Assembly: GCA_030248225.1 (NCBI GenBank)
Contig: JASANE010001626.1
Span: 1-64,000 of the forward strand
From: Trileptium ribeirensis
Lineage: Eukaryota; Nematoda; Enoplea; Enoplida; Thoracostomopsidae
DNA: 64,000 nt
Direction: 5' to 3'
The number at the start of each line of letters is the position of its first letter. Positions within the stretch are counted from its first letter, which is position 1. The notes under the pieces are model-generated. The model saw nothing but the letters and a program-made list of their open reading frames with translations. It was not told where the DNA came from and ran no database searches. This document shows, piece after piece, positions 36,566 to 47,560 of this stretch. A program made the position numbers and the translations under genes.

Positions 36566-37162
36566 TATAACTTTAACCCAGAAGAAAGGTACCCAGCTCT
36601 TAGTGTTCAACTAAAGGGCACATCGTCATCACGTTTGCCATCGTACAACAAATTTGTCGAAATCCACCCACCCTGAGATAACTTATGAGTCATGCTGAAG
36701 GGCAAAAAATAAATATTTCACGTTAGCACTCTAAATAAATACTACGCTCGCTTCGCTCGCTCGTTTCACAAACTAACAAAAACAGCGTACCTAATGTAGG
36801 AATTGTGTTTAAACAAATTCAAAGCTCTATGAATACTGCAAAATTTACAAATCATGGGCAACCAAACTAGACAATATGGAAATGTTAGATGTCATTCAAG
36901 TCAAACACCAAGTCAAAAGAATAAAAGAACAGGAATGCCATAGATATTTGAACAATCACCTACGTGTTGTCATACATCAGAAAACTTACATTAAAATTAG
37001 ATCATCATTGAGAAAATCGTGAACCAGCTTAATATCGTCCAGCATAAACAACAAATGAAACAACGACACTATCTAAAAGCAAAAATTTAGCTACATAGAA
37101 AAATAGAAAAATTTAAAACTATCTACTCCATCTTTAGACTGTTTGTTAATCCACATTCTAGA

Positions 37163-37785
37163 AATAATTTGTGTCTTTCCTAGAATCCCCGAGCCCTAAA
37201 TTACTCAATTTTGAAGATACAACGGAGACTGACAGCTTTCGGCTCAGCTCAACCAGCTGAATCCAAAAATACATTTCGACCAGTTTTATTACAATTTTTT
37301 CGATTTTTTTGAAAATAGAATATCATTTGGGTTTCTGAGTTCCCCTTGGTGGTACCCAAAATTTTCGAAAAAAATTTCCCCATAAACACATAATTTCATA
37401 TAATATTGGGACTCTGATAACGAGCTGAGTCGAATAGTAATAAAATCAGAGAAATCCGTTCATGGGGATGGGGTAACGACTTAGGCTTAGACTAACGATT
37501 AGGCTTAGGCTTAGCCTAAGCCTAAGTCGTTACACCATGAAGCGATTGAGTTAATTTTATCATTCGACTAAGCTCGTTATCGCGGTTCGAATGATATATA
37601 AAATTATACATTTATAGAGAAAAAATTTGGATACCATTGGAAACTAAAAAATTATCGTAAAACTGGACGATATGCATATTCTTTGACTAACCACAACTGA
37701 GTCGAATGGTACCAAAATTTTCGCGGTATCTTCAAAATTGAGCAATTCTAGGGCTGAGAGATTCTAGAAAAGACCCAATAATTTA
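37163..37785. mobile_element. Foldback element with telomere-like TTAGGC centre
   Basis: The outer arms are inverted copies: the left has TTGTGTCTTTCCTAGAATC, GAGCCCTAAATTACTC and CAATTTTGAAGATAC. The right, read inverted, has GGGTCTTTTCTAGAATC, CAGCCCTAGAATTGCTC and CAATTTTGAAGATAC. The inner arms pair GATAACGAGCTGAGTCGAAT with GATAACGAGCTTAGTCGAAT. The centre (37481-37526) has three TTAGGC units on one side and two GCCTAA units on the other, flanked by AACGACTTAGG / CCTAAGTCGTT. The left arm is longer, with about 75 unpaired bases. Confidence 0.75.
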
Positions 37786-37794
37786 AAGCTTGCC

Positions 37795-38175
37795 ATTTCA
37801 TTACTTGCTCATCCACAAACCAAATATTCACCAATTGTCATTCTAAAGTTACATAAGACAATAGTATTTATGCTATTACACCATACATGCTGAGGCATCC
37901 GAGGTCTCCGGGGTGGGGTAGCCGGGGGTCGACTCCGGATGGGTAGAGCCCAGGGGGTCGTCCGGGGCCGGGGATGGTGTTCACAAATGTTTTCTGCGTT
38001 AGCAATGGGTTCTTTCGCTTGGGTTTTTAGCTCTCCTTGGTAGCCAGCTTTTCCGAAAAAAATTTTCCTGATAAATACTTACTCATCCACAAACCAAATA
38101 TGCACCAATATTACCTCCTAAAGTAACATATGACAAAAATGTGTATGTCATTACAGCATACATGCTAACGCTCTG
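37795..38175. repeat. Direct repeat, two ~95-bp copies ~280 bp apart
   Basis: ACTTGCTCATCCACAAACC..CATACATGCTGA near 37803-37892 is repeated as ACTTACTCATCCACAAACC..CATACATGCTAA near 38080-38166. The GC-rich spacer (about 37.90-37.98 kb) has long G tracts. The second copy is preceded by TTTTCCGAAAAAAATTTTCC, similar to a segment in the foldback left arm near 37.36-37.38 kb. Confidence 0.6.
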
Positions 38176-38449
38176 AGCTTTTCAGTAGGTAAGCCGCAGT
38201 CGGAAATGGTCAGGGATTGGAGTGGGGACCGACAAAAATTTGACGACCTGGACTCTTCTGTCGTACCCTCATTTTTGCCAGTTCACCTCAAGATTTGCCA
38301 GTTTACCCCTATTTTTGGGGAAATTTTCCAAGCGGCTTCGGCACGTGGAAGGGGTGGAGCCTCAGGATGGGGCAGACCATGTCGTGGGTGGGTAAGTTGC
38401 TGCCCCCATGAACCGCTGATTCGGTATGTATGATATTGCATATAAAATA

Positions 38450-40440
38450 TGAATTAGGTATACGTGGTCTTTGATGAACACTAAATTTGGTTAAAATAAA
38501 GGATCAGACTCTCTTATTTATATTATAACCAAAAATGCTGAACTGATTTGCATTCTGAAACATTTCGGTCGGGCATTATTTAAACCATAATTAATATCTA
38601 TTCAAAGTTTTATTTGATATTTTAAACCCGGTTTCTACAAAATGGGACGGTGAGGGTGGTTCATGAAAAACGGCTGCCCCTGAGAAATTCAGGACTCCCC
38701 TTAATAAAATGCCCACCTGGCCAAAATTTTTTGTTTCCCTCAGTGATTCGGGAAATAATATTTATTAAAGACATATTATGTCTTTAATAGAATGAAAAGT
38801 GTTTTTAGTTTGCGGGCGAGAATGCCGAACAAGCCATTTTATTACAAACATGGCAGTGCCTATCTCTCTCGTATGAATCCAATTATTTCGTTGAGGTTGG
38901 GCACGCTTTCCAGCTTTGTTAATAAGAAATCCAACTATCAATACTGCCTATAGCATAATTCTTACCAATGAACATGTTTCGTAGAAATCTGATTTCTGTG
39001 ATGTATTACCCCAAAAATTTATATCCAACATTGGATGCTCCGTACAAAAGGCAAAATAATCACGAACGCTTGCTATTATTTTGAAAGTTTAGTTCGATTT
39101 CAATGGCTTTCGTACAAACGAGAATCCATCGTTTTGTGATTAATTTAACGAAGTTTGATCACGTTAAAATAAAAATAGTTATTTTGCGTTTATACAAACG
39201 AATTTAGTTTAAACCAACATCGATCGATTGCGATACCGTTTGATTTCTTTGCGTTCAATATTATGTGCACTTAATTCTGATTGTGCGTGTAACTATTTCC
39301 TCCTCGCTTTTAGCGATTTTGATGCCAAGCAAGAAACAGTAATATTATAGTGCAACAGTAAAATTTTATTGTAGTGTCGCGTATTTTAAAATTGCTAAAA
39401 CTGACTTGGTCCTTACAATAACACTGTTGTGCCGTACGGGTGATAAAAATTTGTATCGCAGTAGGCCTATTGTATACATCTATATAGAGTTACAAGAAAA
39501 CAATCGTGGCGGTGTACTTTATTATACGGTTGTTATTATGTATGTTATCTGTTGGAAATTTGGAAAATTTGGTTTTCCTGATTTTGATAAAAATAATCAA
39601 CGCCTATATTCTTAACAATTTTGTATTGTTTTTATGTGACGCAAACTTTAATGCTCTGCACACTTTAAATTAACACAGTTCATTACCAACATCTGTATAA
39701 TACAATACTAACCAGAAATAAGTTCATTCAAAGTTCGTTTGAATAATATATTTTGACACGGTCGAATTTCGTTCTAGACCTGTTCGAAATATATTTAGCG
39801 GGCTTTTTTAGAATTTGTTCTAGAAAAAGCTGTCAGAAAATTTTAGCGGATAAATTTTGCGATTTCTGTTCGTTCAAAACGCAACAGTTATTTCTGGCGA
39901 GTCCTGCACTAATTTACAAGGTACAATCGCACTGGTGGGATGGGCTTGAACAATAATACATGTCTGAAAAATTCGCAACAATTACAAACACCCAAAATCG
40001 GTTGTACTGTTCTATTATAGTCGTGCACAGTCGAAAGATTCGAAATAACTATTCTCGGCACGCCAAACCCGGCTTTGGGTATTTAGTGACACAGATTAAT
40101 TTGTGAATACACAGCAGCTGAATGAATAGATTAAACTACAATACTCGCCATAAATAAGTGTCGCCTTTCGAACGAAAATTCGTTTATTCTCAAACAACAC
40201 TCGAACACTTTCGAAAAAAATTTAAAAAATGCTCTCCAAAATTTTGAACGTCTCTACCAAAATTTTTAATTTATCGAACGAACTTCGACCAAAGATCGAA
40301 CGAACAGCATTCATTTCTGGCGAATACTGATTCCTAGCTGGTGTTGTTTGGTAAAATTGAGAAACACCTACCGTCCAAAGGTCTATATATTATATCTTAT
40401 CTCTACATAAATTTTAAAACATATATATTGAGCTCCAGCT
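38450..40440. other. AT-rich non-coding region
   Basis: Many short TTCG/CGAA-rich words (ATTCGTTTGAAT, CGAACGAAC) suggest decayed repeats, but there is no clear boundary, RNA gene or exon. Confidence 0.45.
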
Positions 40441-40449
40441 TTTAATTTC

Positions 40450-43400
40450 TCATCTTCAAAGAAAATAGCATACGATACATGTATCAGATCGACGTGACGC
40501 TGCTGCATTACGCATATCCACAAACGTAATGCTCATACGACCCCGACTATCGTAAACCTCGAGGGCGGACCTAATGGGTTCAAATTTCTATTTTTCTCTT
40601 TGATGCGGGTCAGGCCCATGAAATTACGGAGCTTAGCAAGCCGAAGGAGCGCTTCACACGATGTGTTCTTGGTCGGGTTGCTCACGTAGCCCAAGCGGTA
40701 CTACCTTTGAGGTCCCTAGGGAGGTTGGCTCCGTCACCTGCTCTCAGGCCAAACAGACCATACCACTATTCCTTATCATCGTTCAACCGGGAAGTGTGTT
40801 TGGAGTAAAGTTTTCTTTTCTATTTTCCTGAACGCTTTAGAATTTATTTAATTTAGCCAGTGGCGTCCACTACTGTCCGACAAATCCCTAGACGTTTAAC
40901 GTCGGATTCGCGTGTAGTTTCCTATTTTGAGCGTTCAGCGAAGGCTTTAATTTTGAGGTAAATTTTCTTTATTAGTCGCACGAGTCGTACTCACACAGTA
41001 ATACAATTAAATTGAAGTCACGCTAAGGTTTGCTTCTTCAATGCGTGTGTCAAACCTGAACGTGGGTCGTCGATAGGGGTGACCGATTTCAAACCCCTTT
41101 TTTGATATCTATAGCTACTAGGGTCAACAAAACATCTGAACTACTTGGGTTTCGTTTAACGTTTATTGATGAGTCAAAATCGTGTATGGACAAGAACATT
41201 GTACGGGCGAATACAATAGGTACAATGTCACTAGTATGGTACGTTATTAGGAGAATGAGTAGGGCGACAGACGGGATAAGTTGCGGAGTCATGGCCTTTT
41301 TCATCGAACTCTCACAGCTGATTCAAGTCGCGGCATAAACTGCTAAGCCTTTTCCAATGACTTCCTTACTCATTTAAAGCAGGTCAGATCAAAAGCAAAT
41401 ACATGTGAGCAACACGAAGCGTAAAACGGTTAGTTATCGTGAAAGGCGCCATTCAACTAACTACTCGCTTGGTACTACGATTGTTATTAGAGGGCACTCC
41501 GGCAAAGCAATAGGTTCTGTTAAGCGAAAGGCGGTAATTTAACGGGTACAAATGAGGCATACGGGACGAAGCGTACGATGTGGGAATGCGGGTCGTGATG
41601 TTGCTCATCCTAATCACGGCTATGTTACGTCATCATCTGTGGATATATTTGTAATTGATATAAAGTAGCGATTGGATTAACATACAACAATTACAACAAA
41701 AGAGTAATGGTACATATTGATATAACGGTAAGTTTGGGAGGTGATCATCGGTACGACTCCTAATTTTCTGTAGTGCGACAATGGTACGACTGTGCTTTTC
41801 CTACTCGCATACATTCATATGACCATGAGTATAACATAAAATTTCTTACCATATACAAAGATACGACTAGTTACATTCAATTCCAAGTTCCTATAAAATC
41901 ATCCTTCAGGCACGATAATAAAAATACGAAATTCGAGCCTTGATATATGCTCGTTTGCACGCTAAATAACTTCAAAAACAGACTTTTCTGTATCTATCAA
42001 CCTGAGCCAATTTAGTGTCAAAATAGGCGGTGTAAAATTATCCTACGAGTGGCTTATGGGTCCCGGTAAACTGAGGTTGGGACCAAAATTTGCTAACTTT
42101 CAGCTTTTCTTAACACAAAATTCACTACTAAATTTTGTACTGTGTTGTGTACATTAATTGTACTTTAATTGGCATTTTGAAATTTTTTATTTTAGCTGCC
42201 AAATTTACACAATTTTAGAAGACGCCGGATCGAGCCTGATCCAGGGAATAGTGAAAAATCATCGATTTCAAGTGTGAATCGGGGTTTACTTAGGACCTTC
42301 GTTCGCGCTTGGCTCAGCGGAACAATAGTCTATATTCTTACCAAAAAGTGCGGCGATACTACAAGCGGTAAAGAAAAGAATCCCTAAAATCTAAACTCTG
42401 AAATGCAACTTAGGGTATTTTCGCGTTCTAAAACAAGACGGTTGGGTAAAGCTTAATATGGGGTAATTCGTCAATTTATTTAGCCTACTGAAGAGTTCCA
42501 AACGGACTCTTACTAATCTTGACAAAGGTTGAAGGCGTTGTCTTAGTCTTCAACGTTCACTACTCAGCGTTAACTCGGTGCTCGGCGGTAATTCAATCAG
42601 CAAAGCTCCAAAATTGGATGCAGGTGTATGGGTTTACAAACGCCTTACGTACTGGATCGTTCAAATGAGACGAACGATCGTACTAATTTGGTGGTTTATA
42701 TATACGGGTCAACACACGTTTGGGAAAATTCACTGATTCGGCCTATGACCAGTTTCCCAAGTTTGAGGATTAAATGTGTGCTCAATCCTTCATCAATGAT
42801 ACTAAACGATACGCTTAACGTGTAAGTAGGCCACTACTGAAGTAATGAGCCGCTTTGGTGGCATTCCCTACTTCTACTGGTTCAAACGGTCTAACAAACT
42901 TGGCTTACTTACTTGATTTTCTGTACTAATTTAATATCTTGACTCAATTCCTTAACGTGGAAATTGTTCTAAAGCGATCGGATCATTCACTATTGCTACT
43001 ATGCAAGGGCACTCATGTGGGACAAGGGACGAGCTTGGGCGAGTCCCTAATTTACGGCACAACCAATAATTTCTATGAGTCCGGTTAATTGCTGCCAATA
43101 GAGTGGATATGCGTTGTCATTATACAATGTCATGTCAACTTCAGGGCATAGGGACAGGGGTTAAAATTGTATTCAAGTACCTACCAATTTGACTAAAACT
43201 AGAACTATACGTGGCGAGGCCTCGTAGGTCATCGGCATTATCCTAAAAGTGCTAAAGTTTAAGCTATTTTGCCTCGAAAACGGCTCTCGAAAAGCACTCT
43301 ACTCGGTACTAGCATTTAAGTTGTGTTGCTAGCGGTTCCTACTCGACGAAACGACTCAGTAAGTGGCGTCCCCGGTTGTCGGGACAACCGTAACAATTTT

Positions 43401-45800
43401 ATTAACTGAATTTCACTCCCTTTGTATCCTTATTGTTCGGTTTCCTAATTTTCAACCGAGATTCTTGGACAATTCGTCAGAGGCTGGGGAAACCTACAAA
43501 TTTAAATTTCTCACTAATCTGCCAGCCTTTCTCTGCGAAATTTTGCACAGAGGCTGGGTTCAACCTTATTTAATAATTTATTAGGACCGAGTCAACGGTC
43601 CTCACAAAAATTGGTCCGTCGGGCCGAGACCCGATAGACCCGATATCGCGTCTAGCGACATCGTCAACTTTGATTTACAAAAAGTTTGCCACTGCTACTA
43701 AATTTACCAACTCTGGTAAATTTATTATTTTCATTGCAGCGGCCGTATATAGGAGATTCGAGTCTCTGACGGCTTTCGTGCTGCATTGATGACTATACTC
43801 AGAGAAGGAAAAGAAATATAACTGAACTATAAAGCTGAAAGCTTGAAAAAATGTGTGTAAAAACAAGACCAAAACCTACTTATGAAACTACATATACTGC
43901 GAAGAAATCTATGAAGTCTGTATGAAACCTGAGCGGCTTTTGCGCTGCTCGGGTTTATATTTATTATAATTTTTGAATGGGCCACGGCTTTGCCGGGTTC
44001 AATAGCTGAAATGGAAGGCCTAACGGACCTCTATTTGTATGATAAAAATCATCATAATCCCTGGAAGGAATTTTGATTTATTAACAATTGATATTTTAAG
44101 TAGGGGCGGACCCCTGTCGGGTTTATGATTCCGACGCGATATTGTTGAGTTTTAAGATCGTGCCCGTTGACAGACATTACGAAGAAACAGCGAAAGTTTC
44201 AACAAAATTCCTGGAAAGAATCGCAAAATATTCCAAATCGACGTTTTCGGTAGGGGCAAACCCCTTCATGGTCGTCGAGTTTATGATTCCAATGGGATAT
44301 TTGAAAGTTTTATGCACTAGATCACTAGCTCGGATCCTTATCGAATTAGCCTTAAAATTTTAGCTAAATCCCTGGAGTAACTTTTGAGATATGTCAGAAT
44401 TGCACTCAAAATGAGCAGTCTCGCGCATAGGGCGTTGAGTCGATATACCTAATTGCGGGTTGATAAGATTCTCAACTCAATTTAGGTATCTAGAACCTTA
44501 TTGGCATCCTAATAAAACATCTACGAAGTTCCTGGGGTAATTCGGTCCTATAACAAATAATTTGTCCTGGGTTTCCAACTACTAAAGTACCAAAATATGC
44601 ATGCAAATTCGTGTTCAAATAAATCGCAACCTGATTAAAATTGTAAGTTAAAACTATTGATTAATACTTGACGAGAATGACACCATCAAGGATGATTCAG
44701 AGCTCTGTCGCAATTGTTCAACCAAAATTTACTTTATATAACCTCGGTTGGCTCAAAAACTACATTTAAATCCTCTAACTCGACTCAGGGAATCATGTAA
44801 AAACGTATCTACACGCAAGCGTCGCGTTACTTTAATCCTTAGTTCGCTGACCGATGGACGTTCGTTATGACTTCGACTTGCTAACTAGATTATGAGAGTG
44901 GCTTTCTACGGCTGAGGAACTGCGGGACAAGCTAGGACGGGTAGGGCTATCATGTAAACAACATTATGGACAGGGGAGGCGAAACGTTACACATTGGTGT
45001 TCTTAAAACGACGCTATTCAACCCTATGGGATATCTGCTATGCTTCACGTCTATCTAACCTATCATCAAGAATATAAGACTACCCTATACGGCCTCCCTG
45101 TCCACACTTACGGTCTTAAGTTCCGGCGGTCGATGTCCATCGCTCGTCCATCCGTTCGCAAAGCCAAAGAGAGAAAATCAGTCCATAAACGAACACTGTA
45201 AACATTGGAGAGCGAGAGAGCCGGTCTGCAAAACGACCGCACTCTGCGCTGCCGAAGTCATACTGAACGCTCCAGAGCTCGACTGGCTCTCCTTAAATAC
45301 TAGGAAATTCGGCGATTAATTTTGATTAATAGGGCCACTAAAATGCTATAAAATTTTGGTCAGCACTTTTGGGACAATTTCACCCCAAATTTAAAGCTGA
45401 AAAGTAAATCTTATTATAAGTCCGATTTTCTATTGGCAATTTACCAGTATACTTCTCGATATTGAACAGGTAAAGTGATATTTCACTTTTCCTATGAATA
45501 TTTTCAGTAAGTTTGCTCATTTGCTGTTCGCTATAAGGCGAACAGCAATACTTTTTCTGTCTTCACCCGTGAGGAGGGTCGTGACGGATATACGTCACTC
45601 TTTTCTATCAAAAATCGAAGTAAACTTTGCGGTCCTACCACGCGGGGTAGGGCTATTCCTATATATCAGGGTAGGCGGGGAGTCATACCGTTTTCTGTAT
45701 CCGCGAATCGGGTATGGCAAGAGCTCGCCATAAACGCGTTTTCTACCCGTTAAAGAGCTAGCGTAACAATTACTAACTTTTCCACTAACTTTTCCCTAAA
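40450..45800. other. GC-richer block of unknown origin, no recognisable gene
   Basis: Several 60-base lines counted by eye run at 45-52% G+C, against 22-36% for typical lines elsewhere. CG dinucleotides are frequent. Frames are short (65-80 codons) on both strands and match no family I know; the frame pair at 41089-41338 is open on both strands. Within 43.5-44.6 kb several compact hairpins occur (AGGACCG..CGGTCCT near 43.58, GAGCGGCTTTTGCGCTGCTC near 43.93, GGGGCGGACCCC near 44.10, GGGGCAAACCCC near 44.25). A degenerate tandem repeat of about 150-160 bp follows CCTGG landmarks near 44061, 44211, 44372 and 44531. It could be decayed foreign, viral-like or satellite DNA. Confidence 0.45.
44040..44640. 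repeat. Degenerate ~155-bp tandem repeat
   Basis: CCTGG(A/G) follows an A/T-rich lead at 44061, 44211, 44372 and 44531. The first two units also share GTAGGGGC..ACCCC and GTTTATGATTCC..CG.GATATT at matching offsets. Later units keep only the landmark and a CCTTATTGGCATCC-like lead. Confidence 0.45.
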
Positions 45801-45894
45801 AATCATCCTAAACAAAACAAGTTATTCACGACCACTCGTACCCCCAACCTACAAACCACAAGAGTACAACAGAGTATGATAAAGTGTAGAATCA

Positions 45895-46325
45895 TAACAA
45901 AATATAGGCGCTTTTATGGCCTTAAACAACAAGAAAGAACGGTATGAATATGGTATAACGATTATACATAAACGGTTAACAAGTATGATTCAAATATACG
46001 ACGGTAATCAGGTTGACAAGTCGTACACATCTATCTAAAATATATATATGAATACCAACAACAATTCCAATGGTACGCAGATACACGGTATGATCAGGAT
46101 TACACGAACCAAATGCATAATACGGGCCTTTATGGCAATCAAAGGTACAACAAAGAGCAATAGTATTGGTATATAATTCAAGTACGCCGATAAAGCCTTT
46201 ATGGCCAACAACGATATGGTTACAACAGTGGTAATAATATAGAGGTTACGTATACCAATAGGTGCCTTTATGGCACTACAATCAACAAATATGTACGATA
46301 GCAATACTTCGACGATTATCCATTC
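45895..46325 (+). repeat. Degenerate 69-bp tandem repeat with coding-like period
   Basis: The word GCCTTTATGGC recurs at about 46126, 46196 and 46264 (spacings near 69 bp), and GGCGCTTTTATGGCC lies about three periods upstream near 45905. The period is a multiple of three. Plus-strand translations of units give LYGNQRYN and LYGQQRYGYNSGNN, like low-complexity Gly-Tyr-Asn-Gln proteins. Stops and phase changes between units show it is not now an intact gene. The minus-strand frame at 46035-46304 is its shadow. Confidence 0.6.
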
Positions 46326-46929
46326 CTGAAAAGTTAATAACGATGCCCATTCTGATCACAAAAACTGTCGGCGGTGCAGGTCGAAATATGACAAAAATCC
46401 TTATTCCTAGCGAGGTGAACGAGCGTAACGGTTCGTGATTTGTGGCACGTATATATTGTTCATAAATAAGGTCACAACAGTGTCTTACGGTCGCTTCGTA
46501 CTCACGGGGGAACTCGGCTTACATATTCACTTGCGCGAAAAGATCATTGGTTCTAATTCTATACATGTACGTATTCCGATGCAACGATTGGTTTCGTACC
46601 CAGTTGGGTCATCTCCGTTAGGTATTCTAAGTTTAATGGGATATTTGACTAAATGTTGGCCATTACACTGTGGCCAGGATTAATCTATCACGTAGCGATC
46701 CAGTATGGATCTGTTACACATATAAAAATGTACAATAAACATCTAAACCAAAAATATTAAACTGGTAGCTCGTGGTGAATTCTTAGTGTTCAATATGTAA
46801 TTTAGAAAGACGTACACAGCTTGCCTTGCTTTAATAGTTGACGAGATATACCTTATCTTATTGTGAATTTAGGAACTTTCAATGTGCATCTACACATAGG
46901 TTGAATTTATCTACAAATTGAGATTAATT

Positions 46930-47560
46930 ATGTCCAACCGCTCGAGCGGTCACGCAGGCACTGCCATTTTCGTGTATTGTGGGACTCTTGGGCCCATTCA
47001 AAAACCCAGTTTGACACAACCCTTACAGCGTAAACAATGAAAACAACGATACATCACAGTTACACTGAGGGTGAATTTGTCGACAAAATGAGGCCAAAAA
47101 CATCGGGACACCTCGAGCGGCTACGGAGGTACTACCATTTTGTGTATTTTGGGCCTCATGGGCTGTAACCCAACCCTGCAGCGTAATTGATGACAACAGA
47201 GGAACATCATCTACAGCTACATAGAGGCTGCAGTTGTCTACAAAATGAGCAAAATATTACACAAATAGCTCGAACGATTCAGTAGATATTGTCATTTTCG
47301 TGTATTTTGGGTCTCTTTGACCCATTCAAAACCCAGTTTGACCCAACCCTGCAGCGTACACAATGAAAACAGCCGTACATCATCTACAGGAGGGTGGATT
47401 GATCTACAAAATGAGGCCAAACCATTCATAAAATTAGAGCGGTTCAGAAGATAGTACCATTTCCGTGTATTTCCGGTCTCCTGGGGCCTATTAAAAACAT
47501 CTATGCACCCAAATCCTGGAAGCAATGGTTACAGTATGCAACAGCTTTTATTGCAGAACC
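46930..47560 (-). repeat. Satellite-like family Z (locus 3), inverted
   Basis: About four units near 165 bp with CCATTTTCGTGTATT.TGGG landmarks near 46.97, 47.13, 47.29 and 47.46 kb, plus ACCCAACCCTGCAGCGTA and AAAATGAGGCCAAA. This is the reverse orientation of the 26.1-27.15 kb array. Confidence 0.7.

Larger units (their letters stand above)
33900..36770 (+). repeat. Family X sequence interrupted by a hAT-like element
   Basis: Diverged family X modules occur on both sides of the hAT-like element. On the left are TATTCAGCGTACCGAAAAAT and TATAAATACCATTCTGTATA. On the right are TTCATCGACCTTAATTCCAT, ACCACAAACCATCGTGTTAT, a unique stretch, then ATTTCACGTTAGC and CTTCGCTCGCTCGTTTCAC close to 36.76 kb. 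The frames across 36.01-36.61 kb come from this repeat. Confidence 0.55.

Noticed and set aside
38890..38975. Possible tiny minus-strand exon ending at a GTAAGA donor near 38.97 kb
   Set aside because: Only about 33 bp could be open after a weak acceptor, and the phase cannot be tied to any known exon.
40600..40780. Possible 5S rRNA or small RNA gene (GGAGCTTAGCAAGCCGAAGG region)
   Set aside because: Only short words resemble 5S rRNA, in the wrong order, without the internal control region.
41040..41105. Terminator-like or pol III hairpin (AGGGGT..ACCCC followed by a T run)
   Set aside because: The loop is too large for a tRNA T arm and no promoter boxes are present; likely chance in the GC-richer block.
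41089..41338. Overlapping open frames on both strands with hydrophobic residues, at first sight like a mitochondrial or membrane protein
   Set aside because: No conserved motif of COX, ND or ATP subunits could be matched, and both strands are equally open. Kept only as part of the GC-richer block.
43363..43584. Plus-strand frame beginning with a run loosely like part of cytochrome oxidase I
   Set aside because: Only a few residues agree and the following conserved COX1 blocks are absent, so a nuclear mitochondrial insertion is not supported.
46035..46304. Minus-strand frame predicted as a hydrophobic membrane protein
   Set aside because: It is the reverse of the 69-bp tandem repeat; AT-rich repeat codons read as Ile/Leu/Val on the opposite strand.
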